In this document: positions 26,825 to 34,600 of the stretch, piece by piece
Numbering within the stretch: position 1 is the first letter of the stretch
Layout: each line of letters opens with the position of its first letter
Assembly (NCBI RefSeq): GCF_027484545.1
Contig: NZ_JAIXST010000056.1
Location: forward strand, 1-40,622
From: Runella sp.
GTDB taxonomy: Bacteria > Bacteroidota > Bacteroidia > Cytophagales > Spirosomataceae
Reading direction: 5' to 3'
DNA length: 40,622 bases
Position numbers and translations under genes: made by a program
The notes under the pieces: generated by a model
Seen by the model: only the letters and a program-made list of their open reading frames with translations
Databases searched by the model: none
What the model was told of the DNA's origin: nothing

Positions 26825-27724
26825 ATGGAAAAAGCTAACAAATTGATAGACGGGGAACAAAGCGATGCTTTGCTCCAACAAAAAGATGGGCAGCCAAATG
26901 AAGAGTTGGATGAGTTCAAAGAGCGTTTTGTGCAAATCAACAAATTGGCTGAAATCGGTCAGTTAACGGCGGGGATACTTCACGAAATTCAGAATCCACT
27001 CAATTTTATCAATAATTTTTCCCGACTTTCGGTCGATTTAGTGGGTGAAATAAAAGAAATTTTGGAGAAAAAACAGGGACAGCCGCTTACAGAAGATGAA
27101 CAGGAAGACCTTCTTTTTTTGCTCAATAAATTAGAAGGGGTTAATACGAAGGTAGGCGAAAACGGGGGGCGTATCGGGCGAATAATTCAAAGCATGTTGG
27201 CCCAGACCCGATCGGAAAACAAAACGGTTCAATTTGAGCCGGTCGATCTGAATCAGCTTTTGGAAGAGTTTACCAAACTGGCGTATCAGGGAATCAGGGG
27301 AGAAGATCGTTCTTTCAACGTATCCTTTCTTTTTCAACTGGACCCGGCCGTGGGTCTGGTCAAATTGGCAGCTACTGAAATAAGCCGGGTGGTGTTGAAT
27401 TTGGTCAACAATGCCTGCTACGCCATCAATGAAAAGCGTAAATTGGCGCTGGAGGGCTATACCCCGCAACTTGCCGTGAGTGCAGTGAGATTAACTGATC
27501 TGATTGAAATCAAAATCAGGGATAATGGGATGGGCATTCCGGATGCGGTCAAAGAAAAAATATTTACCCTTTTTTTTACAACCAAGCCCGTCGGCAAAGG
27601 TTCCGGCTTGGGATTGGCCTTGAGTCGAGACATTGTTACGGTCATGCACAAAGGTCACTTGAGTGTAGTCTCTGAACCCGGAAATTTTACCGAATTTACC
27701 ATTCAATTACCCCTTAATTTATAA
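26825..27724 (+). CDS. Soluble histidine kinase (HisKA-HATPase), likely partner of the preceding pseudo-kinase
   Basis: A 299-residue protein without signal peptide, membrane segment or sensor domain. The H box is intact: EIGQLTAGILHEIQNPLNFI, with His53. The ATPase region has the N box LVNNACYAINEKR, G1 DNGMGIPD, the F box LFFTTKPVGKG and G2 GSGLGLALS. Its H box and surroundings closely parallel those of the upstream sensor protein (INNFS follows in both), which suggests duplication followed by division of labour. It could form heterodimers with the sensor, taking the phosphoryl group that the sensor cannot accept. The receiver domain of the PP2C protein encoded next is the obvious phosphate target. 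Confidence 0.92.
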   Translation: MEKANKLIDGEQSDALLQQKDGQPNEELDEFKERFVQINKLAEIGQLTAGILHEIQNPLNFINNFSRLSVDLVGEIKEILEKKQGQPLTEDEQEDLLFLLNKLEGVNTKVGENGGRIGRIIQSMLAQTRSENKTVQFEPVDLNQLLEEFTKLAYQGIRGEDRSFNVSFLFQLDPAVGLVKLAATEISRVVLNLVNNACYAINEKRKLALEGYTPQLAVSAVRLTDLIEIKIRDNGMGIPDAVKEKIFTLFFTTKPVGKGSGLGLALSRDIVTVMHKGHLSVVSEPGNFTEFTIQLPLNL

Positions 27725-27810
27725 AAAGAACTTTATCTTTAATGATTAAATGACATAACCTACCTGTTGATTTAAAAAGTTAAGAAAACTCACCCCAAAT
27801 TAAAACGACG

Positions 27811-28992
27811 ATGAGCATCAAGATACTCAGTATGGATGATGAATTGGACATGGAAATGTTAATTCAGACCCGATTCAGAAAACAAATACGGGAAAAAAGA
27901 TTTGAATTTATTTTTGTGCACAATGGCTTTGAAGCATTGGAAGCCATTGAAGCCAACAACGATATTGACATTGTACTTTCGGATATTAACATGCCCGAAA
28001 TGGATGGTTTGACATTCTTGTCAAAACTGAACGAAATGAATAAAGCGCGACTGAAAGCAGTGATGGTGTCGGCCCACGGCGACATGGACAATATTCGCCG
28101 GGCCATGAACTTAGGTGCTTTTGATTTTATTAACAAACCCATCAATTTCGAAGACTTAGAGATTACCATCGATAAAACGGTGGGGTATATCGAAATGATT
28201 AATCAGCATCAGAAAGAGCGCGATCAATTGGTCTCGATCCAGAATGATTTGTTGATAGCCCGCGATATTCAGCAGGCGATGCTGCCCAAGATTTTTCCTC
28301 CCTTCCCGCAACGAAAAGATCTGGATTTACATGGTTTTCTGGAACCGGCAAAGTCAGTAGGCGGGGATTTGTTCGATTTCTTTATGATGGATGAAGATCA
28401 CCTGTTTTTTATCATTGGTGATGTCTCTGATAAAGGCGTGCCGGCCTGTATGTTCATGGCCATTACGAAAGCCATCTTCAAAACCCACTTTTTACACCGG
28501 AGTTTTGAAAATATTGCCGAAGAAGTAAAGCAGGTCAACGCATTTTTATCAGAAGACAACGACTCCTTTATGTTTGTAACTGCGTTTGTTGGAATATTGG
28601 ATTTGAAGACCGGTGTGGTGGAATACGTAGATGCCGGCCACGAGCCTCCTTTCATTATGAGAAAAGGTAAAGGAGTGGAAATCGTGAAAAAAACGATGGG
28701 AATGGCCTTGGGCATTGATCCTACGTTTGATTATCACTCGCAGCAACTTACCCTTCAACCGGGAGATACGCTGTTTCTATACACCGACGGAGTTCCGGAT
28801 GCCAACAATGCGGCGGGGGAACGTTTTGGTCTCAAAAACGCGGAACAAATCCTGACTTCGTTCATTAATGATGAATCTCCCCGCGAAATCAATTCCGTAA
28901 TCCGGGTACAATTAAAAGAGTTTATTGGCGAAAATGCTCAGTTTGACGACATTACAACCCTTACCATTCAGTACTACGGGGATGTAAAGTAA
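27811..28992 (+). CDS. Receiver-PP2C (SpoIIE-type) phosphatase, IcfG/RsbU-like
   Basis: A 393-residue response regulator with a phosphatase output. The receiver domain (1-125) has the acidic pair D9-D10, phospho-acceptor D58 (VLSDINMPEMDG), a Ser in VSAHG, and the Lys of INKPI. A coiled linker (about 128-155) leads through ARDIQQAMLP, typical of RsbU-like proteins, into the SpoIIE domain (about 165-390), which keeps the metal residues in SVGGDLFDFF, IGDVSDKG, DAGHEP and FDDITTL. It is expected to dephosphorylate phosphoserine on STAS proteins, with activity set by the upstream kinase pair. Its STAS partners are encoded about 15 kb upstream in the same run. It is the last gene before the terminator. 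Confidence 0.95.
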   Translation: MSIKILSMDDELDMEMLIQTRFRKQIREKRFEFIFVHNGFEALEAIEANNDIDIVLSDINMPEMDGLTFLSKLNEMNKARLKAVMVSAHGDMDNIRRAMNLGAFDFINKPINFEDLEITIDKTVGYIEMINQHQKERDQLVSIQNDLLIARDIQQAMLPKIFPPFPQRKDLDLHGFLEPAKSVGGDLFDFFMMDEDHLFFIIGDVSDKGVPACMFMAITKAIFKTHFLHRSFENIAEEVKQVNAFLSEDNDSFMFVTAFVGILDLKTGVVEYVDAGHEPPFIMRKGKGVEIVKKTMGMALGIDPTFDYHSQQLTLQPGDTLFLYTDGVPDANNAAGERFGLKNAEQILTSFINDESPREINSVIRVQLKEFIGENAQFDDITTLTIQYYGDVK

Positions 28993-29038
28993 ATCCCGGA
29001 AAAGGTAAAAATCGGTAAGCAATTTATCAATTATCAGT

Positions 29039-29067
29039 AAGCGGTCATCTATTTAGGATGACCGCTT
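29039..29067 (+). terminator. Intrinsic terminator closing the long gene run
   Basis: An 11-bp perfect stem (29039-29049 with 29057-29067, core GCGGTCATC/GATGACCGC) and a 7-base loop, followed by TATTTTTT. It lies 46 bases after the PP2C stop codon. Confidence 0.9.
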
Positions 29068-29177
29068 TATTTTTTAATGGGTGAGTTGAACCTTCCGGCT
29101 GTCTTCTGAATTCTACCTTTAAATAATTAAAAATCCTAAATCGCACTCTTTGATGGTAGGTTTTAATCAAATTAACT

Positions 29178-29185
29178 TAATTTTG
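29178..29185 (+). promoter_or_regulatory. Possible Bacteroidota -7 promoter element (TAATTTTG) for the LytTR/kinase pair
   Basis: TAATTTTG fits the TAnnTTTG consensus exactly. The nearest upstream TTTG ends at 29152, leaving a 25-base spacer against the usual 19-20, so the -33 element is weak. It lies 82 bases before the LytTR gene and after the terminator. Confidence 0.35.
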
Positions 29186-29267
29186 ACTTAGTACTTAGAT
29201 AAAGGGGAAAAACCTCAGGAAGCATACTCAGACCATACGTTAGAAAAATTATATTTTCAGTATCCAA

Positions 29268-30011
29268 ATGGATAAAACCCGAATACTCATTGTAGAAGAT
29301 GACCCAATTATTGCTGCCGACCTCGAAGACCGCCTACTGGAAATAGGATATTCTGTAATAGGGCCCTACGACCAAGGGGAGGAAGCTTTTGAAGTAATTA
29401 AGAAGGAAGTGCCAGATTTAGTGATTATGGATGTTCAGTTGGCCGGTAAATGGGATGGAATAGAAACGGTACGCCAAATCGATAAAGTAGTTCAGTTACC
29501 TATTATTTTTCTGACGGATAATACCGACGAATCTACTTTTATAAGAGCCAAAAGTAGGTACCCGGCCGCTTTTTTATCAAAACCTTTTCGTGGAAGAGAT
29601 TTAAAACATGCCATTGAATTAGCGATAAGTCAGTCGTCTCAGGAAAATAAAAAACTCACCACGGCTCCTGAAAATGAAAATACGTTCATCCTTCACGATC
29701 GAGTATTTGTCAAAACCAAAGACCGGATGGAACGGTTGTTTTATCAGGATATTCTGTGGATAGAAGCCGATGATTATTATTGTAAAGTTTGTACGAAAAA
29801 TCGGGAGATTCAGATTTTACAAACGCTCGGGAAATTCAATGAAACCCTGAAAAATCTACCAGAGTTTCTGCGGGTTCATCGCTCCTTTATTGTAAATTTG
29901 AAACATGTGGAGCAAATTGGAGATTTGTATTTGCACATTGCTAAAAAACAAATTCCCGTCAGTAAATCCATCAGAGAAGAAATAATGGGTCGTATAAAAA
30001 AAATAAGCTGA
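29268..30011 (+). CDS. LytTR-family response regulator
   Basis: A 247-residue response regulator. The N-terminal receiver (1-125) has the acidic residues E10-D11-D12, phospho-acceptor Asp55 in VIMDVQLAG, Thr in FLTDN, and Lys in LSKPF. The C-terminal LytTR DNA-binding domain (about 145-245) shows ILWIEADDYYCKV and FLRVHRSFIVNLKHVEQI, both hallmark stretches. Such proteins bind direct repeats upstream of a few target genes, often their own operon or surface-related genes. The stop codon is followed four bases later by the GTG start of the partner kinase, so the two are translated together. This pair is separated from the upstream run by a terminator and is probably independent of it. Confidence 0.95.
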   Translation: MDKTRILIVEDDPIIAADLEDRLLEIGYSVIGPYDQGEEAFEVIKKEVPDLVIMDVQLAGKWDGIETVRQIDKVVQLPIIFLTDNTDESTFIRAKSRYPAAFLSKPFRGRDLKHAIELAISQSSQENKKLTTAPENENTFILHDRVFVKTKDRMERLFYQDILWIEADDYYCKVCTKNREIQILQTLGKFNETLKNLPEFLRVHRSFIVNLKHVEQIGDLYLHIAKKQIPVSKSIREEIMGRIKKIS

Positions 30012-30015
30012 TCCC

Positions 30016-31902
30016 GTGAAAAATGTATTTCTGCTTCAATTGTTTTTAATAGTAGTATCCTGCCCTGTTTTCTCTCAGAAGGCAGGATTGGACAGTTTAT
30101 TGAAAGTAGTCAAGAATTTACCTGATGATACGGTTAAAATAAGAAGATTATATCAATTGTCAGAGGCGTACAGCAGCTTTGATTTGAAGCAGGAAAAGGT
30201 ACTTTTGCACCAATCGTATCATCTTGCAAAACAAGTAAATGCGGAAACCCGGATACCAGAATTGGAAATGGGTATTGGTCGCTCAAGTGCAAACCTAAGC
30301 CAGCCAGATTCTGCCTTGTTTTACTTCAATAAAGCGCTTCAGGGGTTCGAAAATCAGAACAATCAAAAATCCATTGCTAAAGTTTACAGCAAAATCAGGT
30401 GGGTTTATAATTACCTCGGAGATTTTGAAAAAGCTCTGAGATATGCGTTTAAAGCCCTCGAAATTTACCGAAAATTCAACGATTCCGTCGGTTTGGCAAG
30501 TGTATACAGTGATATTTCGGTCATTTTTTACTCACAGCAAAAGTTTGAAGATGCGGCAAACTACGCTCAGAAAGCGTATGACCTTCAGAAGAAACAAAAC
30601 CTTTTAGATAATCTTGCCTATTCGGCACAATCACTCGGCGATGCCTGGCTTCAATTGGGAGACTATCCTAAAGCCCTGAATTTTCAGAATGAAGGCTTGG
30701 CAATTCGGCGTAAATTATCTTCTGAAATTGATGTAGCGCTTTCGCTGAATAGCCGTGCTAATGTTTATAAATACTTGAAACGTTACGATCGGGCACTGGA
30801 CGATTATCGTGAAAGTTTAAAAATTGCCCGGAAAGCGGGTTTTACTGGGTTAGTGCTTTCCTGCCTTGGTAACATTGGACATGTCTATAATCTGGTAGGG
30901 AAATACAATAAAGCGTTGCCCTATCATTTTGAGAATCGGAGATTGATAAGGCAAACGCAGCAATTGGATAAGGCGGTCGAAAATTATCAGTTACTTGCAG
31001 AAGCCTATGGAGCTATCAGCAAATATGATTCAGCGTATTACTTCCAAAAATTGACGACAATTATGGGAGACAGCTTGCTGAATGAGCAGAACAATCTCCA
31101 AATGGCAAGACTGAAAACTCAGTTTGAAACCGAACAGAAAGAAGAGGAAATTAAGCGACAGCGTGATTTATTGGAAGAGGATCATAATAAGCTTTGGGCT
31201 TTAACTATTTTTCTGGCCCTCACCTTGTTGGTGGGGGCCATGTTGTTTATTCTGATCCGGACATTGCGAAAACGCAATCAGGAAAAAGAATACCTGATCA
31301 AAGAAATTCACCACCGAGTCAAAAATAACTTGCAGGTTCTGGCGAGTTTGCTTCATCTACAGGGACGCTATATAAAGGATGAGGCGGCATTGGACGCTGT
31401 TCGGGAGGGACAAAGTCGGGTGGAAGCCATGGGGTTGATTCACCAAAAACTGTACATGGGAGAGAATGTAGCGGCTGTTGATATGGTCGATTACATTCAT
31501 AATCTTGGAAATTCATTGCTTGATTCTTACGGATTATCTGATGATGATCGAATTCAAATTAGCTATAACCTTCAGCCGCTTCAGCTTGATGTAGATACGG
31601 CAATTCCTATTGGTTTGATTATCAATGAATTGGTGACAAATTCGTTGAAGTACGCATTCCCCGACAGGCGTTCAGGAATCATACAAATAGCGCTGTGTGA
31701 AGATGCTTCAAAAAAACTTTGCCTTCAGGTAAACGACGATGGAGTAGGGCGGCATCAAGCCCCTGAGTTAAAAAACAGCACTTCGTTTGGCACCAATCTC
31801 GTCAAAATTTTAAGCAAAAAATTAAAAGGGAGTTCACAGGTTTTGGAAACTACCCATGGCTATGCTACCTTGATTCGATTTGAACGTTATAAATTGGCTT
31901 AG
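30016..31902 (+). CDS. TPR-containing membrane histidine kinase (HisKA_2 type)
   Basis: A 628-residue protein starting with GTG at 30016. It has a signal peptide (MKNVFLLQLFLIVVSCPVFS), six or so tetratricopeptide repeats (about 60-370; for example ALFYFNKALQGFENQNN and ALRYAFKALEIYRKF), a coiled coil, one membrane segment (about 395-418) and a HisKA_2 domain with EIHHRVKNNLQVLASLLHLQ, where His433 is the likely phospho-acceptor. The HATPase that follows has the N box IINELVTNSLKYAF and VNDDGVGRH. The TPR part is periplasmic and may sense a protein or peptide. The partner is the LytTR regulator just upstream. This is a common Bacteroidota arrangement. Confidence 0.94.
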   Translation: MKNVFLLQLFLIVVSCPVFSQKAGLDSLLKVVKNLPDDTVKIRRLYQLSEAYSSFDLKQEKVLLHQSYHLAKQVNAETRIPELEMGIGRSSANLSQPDSALFYFNKALQGFENQNNQKSIAKVYSKIRWVYNYLGDFEKALRYAFKALEIYRKFNDSVGLASVYSDISVIFYSQQKFEDAANYAQKAYDLQKKQNLLDNLAYSAQSLGDAWLQLGDYPKALNFQNEGLAIRRKLSSEIDVALSLNSRANVYKYLKRYDRALDDYRESLKIARKAGFTGLVLSCLGNIGHVYNLVGKYNKALPYHFENRRLIRQTQQLDKAVENYQLLAEAYGAISKYDSAYYFQKLTTIMGDSLLNEQNNLQMARLKTQFETEQKEEEIKRQRDLLEEDHNKLWALTIFLALTLLVGAMLFILIRTLRKRNQEKEYLIKEIHHRVKNNLQVLASLLHLQGRYIKDEAALDAVREGQSRVEAMGLIHQKLYMGENVAAVDMVDYIHNLGNSLLDSYGLSDDDRIQISYNLQPLQLDVDTAIPIGLIINELVTNSLKYAFPDRRSGIIQIALCEDASKKLCLQVNDDGVGRHQAPELKNSTSFGTNLVKILSKKLKGSSQVLETTHGYATLIRFERYKLA

Positions 31903-32131
31903 TCCGAATGACAAATGAGCGAATGACGAGTTACGAATCTCTGCCCTTGTCTGTGTCTCCACATACAACCTTTGTTTCGTTTAAATCAATGCAGAATCCT
32001 TCATTATAAATTGCTTGAAAGAAATATTTACTAGGCAGAATATTTTCAAAATTGAAAAAAGTTTGTAAAATTGAATAATTGTTTGAAAATATAGTAAAAT
32101 AATGAGTTGTTGTAAGGTTTAAGCACGTTAA
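31903..32131. other. Intergenic gap, no gene seen
   Basis: A 229-base AT-rich stretch. It begins with a short imperfect tandem of AATGAC-like units (about 31908-31933). No clear terminator or consensus promoter was found, and no open frame with convincing coding character. Confidence 0.5.
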
Positions 32132-32866
32132 ATGAAAACTTTTCTGCTTATTCTCTTTTCGCTTTGTTGGGGATTGTCTTCTAATTCTCAGGAAAAAAAT
32201 GTCTATAATTACTTTGTGCAGGTCATTAAAACACCTGACAGCAATACGAAAATAGAAATCAATAAAAAAGGCGATACGGTTTTAGTCGCGTATTATAATA
32301 CCCAAGATTTAATAAATCGCACAAATCAAGAGTTTGTAAAAGTCTATAAAGGCACTCCTTTTTTTAAAAACGGTTGGTATAAAGGAGTACTTTTGACCGA
32401 TAACGGGGCGAGTTTAAATTTTACAATGGCTTACAATGTTCAGAAGGATGAAGTATATATGGTGAATAATCCTACTGAAAGTGCTGTTTCTATAAAACCC
32501 ATTGGATTCTCCATGGAAGGCCATACTTTCAGGCAATTCAAAGACAGGTATTACGAATCCATTTATGAAGGCAAAAGCCTGATTCTGAAAGAACATCAAT
32601 GTTTGCTGCAACTCAACAGGCCCATTCAAAAAACGGGCTACGAATCAGAAGGAGGCGAAAATGAGTATGAAGGCGAATTTATAAAATCAGTAAAATATTA
32701 CCTTATCAATGAGGGGAAATTTAAAGAAATACCCTTGAGCAAACGCATTTTTAGATTATTTGGTGAGCATGGCAAAACAGTGGAAGCGTTTGCAAAGACA
32801 AAAGAACTAAGCCCCAATAACGAAGGTAGTTTAATTGCGTTATTTAAATATTTTGAGTCTCTCTGA
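32132..32866 (+). CDS. Exported protein of unknown function
   Basis: A 244-residue protein with a clear signal peptide (MKTFLLILFSLCWGLSSNSQ, cleavage near residue 20). The mature part is rich in beta-strand-like stretches (EIKINKKGDTVLVAYYNTQD-type alternation, MEGHTFRQFKDRYYESIYEG) with many Lys, Glu and Tyr residues and no Cys pairs or known catalytic motif. The C-terminal 60 residues are more helical (SKRIFRLFGEHGKTVEAFAK). I do not recognise the family. It stands alone after a 229-base gap and about 60 bases before the DUF2911 gene. A periplasmic or surface role is likely from the signal peptide alone. Confidence 0.8.
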   Translation: MKTFLLILFSLCWGLSSNSQEKNVYNYFVQVIKTPDSNTKIEINKKGDTVLVAYYNTQDLINRTNQEFVKVYKGTPFFKNGWYKGVLLTDNGASLNFTMAYNVQKDEVYMVNNPTESAVSIKPIGFSMEGHTFRQFKDRYYESIYEGKSLILKEHQCLLQLNRPIQKTGYESEGGENEYEGEFIKSVKYYLINEGKFKEIPLSKRIFRLFGEHGKTVEAFAKTKELSPNNEGSLIALFKYFESL

Positions 32867-32927
32867 TAATTTTTTAAATCGAATATCGTTACCATAAAGT
32901 TCAATTTAACCAAATTTTAAGCCAAAG

Positions 32928-33434
32928 ATGAAAAATTCAGTATTCGCCCTCTTTTTGTCACTTATTGCACTCAATTTTGCCTGCAGCCAAAATCCCCCTG
33001 CCAGTCCCCATACGACAGTCGACGGGAAAGATGTTAAAATAACGTTTGGTCAACCTTCTAAAAAAGGACGGGTTATTTTTGGAGCTGAAGGGAGCCAAAG
33101 CCTTGAAAAATACGGTAAAGTATGGCGTACAGGTGCCGACGAAGCCACCGTTATTACCTTCAAAAAAGATGGTATGTTTGGCGGGAAAGCCGTAAAAGCA
33201 GGTGAATATAGCCTATTTACAATTCCGGGTGAGAAAGAATGGGTGGTTATTCTCAACAGCGAACCAAAACAGTGGGGTGCTTATAACTACAAGCAGGACA
33301 AAGACGTTTTGCGTGTAACAGTGCCTGCAGTTACAAACAAAGAATCGGCAGAGAAGTTGAATTTTAAAGTGGGAGACAATGCGCTTGTATTTGCATGGGA
33401 TACTTCAGGTTTCTCCGTCCCGTTGAAATTCTAA
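32928..33434 (+). CDS. DUF2911-family lipoprotein
   Basis: A 168-residue protein with a lipoprotein signal (LIALNFACS, lipidated Cys19). The mature part matches the DUF2911 pattern: VKITFGQPSKKGRVIFG, YGKVWRTGADEATVITF, KAGEYSLFTIPGEKEWVVIL and a final AFAWDTSGF-like strand (here VFAWDTSGFSVPL). The family is widespread in Bacteroidota, usually in the envelope, and has no proven function. It is followed 21 bases on by a strong terminator, and it may share a transcript with the unknown exported protein upstream. Confidence 0.92.
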   Translation: MKNSVFALFLSLIALNFACSQNPPASPHTTVDGKDVKITFGQPSKKGRVIFGAEGSQSLEKYGKVWRTGADEATVITFKKDGMFGGKAVKAGEYSLFTIPGEKEWVVILNSEPKQWGAYNYKQDKDVLRVTVPAVTNKESAEKLNFKVGDNALVFAWDTSGFSVPLKF

Positions 33435-33455
33435 AATTTTTGTATTAAATGCTTG

Positions 33456-33484
33456 AAGCCTGACCCTTAAGTCAGGCTTTTTTT
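33456..33484 (+). terminator. Intrinsic terminator after the DUF2911 gene
   Basis: A 9-bp perfect stem AAGCCTGAC (33456-33464) with GTCAGGCTT (33471-33479), a 6-base loop and a T-run continuing to 33484. Confidence 0.9.
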
Positions 33485-33596
33485 GTAATAAATAACAGGG
33501 ATTAGGATTCGTAAGCAAGTTTTTTAGCCATTGGAGCAATAAATTTTGATGTTAGAAGTCTTTAGTAAAATATCTGAACCTTATTTACTTATAATT

Positions 33597-34526
33597 ATGC
33601 CCACTTCCCGCCGCCAAGCCCTTGCTGTACTTGCCTCTACTGCCGGAGCAAGCCTTTTGCCCGAAACTTCAACTGCCGCTGTAAAATCACCTTCTTTTGT
33701 TCCATGCCTCAATATGAGCACCATTCGGGGGCAAAAGTTAGGATTTGTGAAAGAATTGGAAACGGCTTCCAAAGCGGGTTTTCGCTCCGTTGAAGTTTGG
33801 ATGGAGACACTTCAGGAGTTTGTGAAAAGTGGAAATACGCCTGCTCAAGCCCGAAAAATTGCGGATGACTTAGGTATTAAAATCGAAAATGCCATCGGTT
33901 TTGCCGCCTGGATTGTTGATGATGAAACAGCTCGCACCAAAGGCGTTGACCAGCTCAAACGGGAGATGGAACTGTTGGCCCAAGTGGGATGTATGCGGGT
34001 GGCTACGCCGCCTGTCGGTGCACAATCCCCCCAATCGCCTCGTATTGACCTGCTTAAAGCCGCAGAGCGTTACCGAACTATTCTCGAAATCAGTGACCAA
34101 ACCGGCGTCATTCCCCAGTTGGAACTGTGGGGGTTTTCTAAAAACCTTAATCTTTTGAGCGAGGTCATGTACGTAGCCATTCAAAGCGGTCACCCGTCGG
34201 CGCGCTTGCTGTTGGATGTGTATCATCTATACAAAGGTGGCTCCAGTTTAGACAGCCTGAAATTGGTAGGTAAACTTGGGATTGAGATTTTTCACATCAA
34301 TGATTATGCCGCTGGTTTTCCAAAAGAAACCATTGTCGATGCTGACCGTGTATATCCGGGCGATGGCATTGCACCGATTGGTCAAATCCTGAAAATTATT
34401 AAAAATCCGGATCGCCCGATTGTGCTGTCGTTGGAAGTATTTAACAAATCCTACTACGCCCAAGATGCGTTGCAAGTAGCCAAAACAGGCCTTGCAAAAA
34501 TCAACAAGGTAATTGCTGGAATTTGA
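33597..34526 (+). CDS. Exported sugar phosphate isomerase/epimerase-like TIM-barrel protein
   Basis: The ATG at 33597 is chosen because it gives a Tat-like signal (MPTSRRQALAVLASTAGASL) with twin arginines; an upstream TTG/ATG at 33546-33549 would add 16-17 unlikely residues. The 309-residue protein is an AP-endonuclease-2/xylose-isomerase-like TIM barrel. Acidic and His residues in the usual metal positions can be seen in PQLELWGF (Glu), LLLDVYHLYKG (Asp, His), IEIFHINDY (His, Asp) and VLSLEVFNK (Glu). Relatives isomerise or epimerise sugars or hydroxypyruvate, often as Tat substrates in Bacteroidota carbohydrate or inositol metabolism. It is preceded by the DUF2911 terminator and so probably has its own promoter. 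Confidence 0.88.
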   Translation: MPTSRRQALAVLASTAGASLLPETSTAAVKSPSFVPCLNMSTIRGQKLGFVKELETASKAGFRSVEVWMETLQEFVKSGNTPAQARKIADDLGIKIENAIGFAAWIVDDETARTKGVDQLKREMELLAQVGCMRVATPPVGAQSPQSPRIDLLKAAERYRTILEISDQTGVIPQLELWGFSKNLNLLSEVMYVAIQSGHPSARLLLDVYHLYKGGSSLDSLKLVGKLGIEIFHINDYAAGFPKETIVDADRVYPGDGIAPIGQILKIIKNPDRPIVLSLEVFNKSYYAQDALQVAKTGLAKINKVIAGI

Positions 34527-34600
34527 TTTTAGTGGTAATATAAACCGTTTGCACGATATTTGCGTTAGACATCTAACGACTACGCTAACACCAAACCTGA

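Larger units (their letters stand above)
1..28992 (+). other. Candidate long transcription unit: enzyme, partner-switching and surface-sensing genes
   Basis: About twenty genes lie on the same strand. Most gaps are 0-90 bases; the larger one is at 8211-8384. I saw no intrinsic terminator until 29039-29067. Internal promoters are possible, especially in the 8211-8384 gap and at 27725-27810. That it is a single transcript is an inference from spacing only; RNA data would decide it. Confidence 0.5.

Noticed and set aside
31908-31933. AATGAC-like repeats as a CRISPR remnant
   Set aside because: The units are short, imperfect and lack spacers of constant length.
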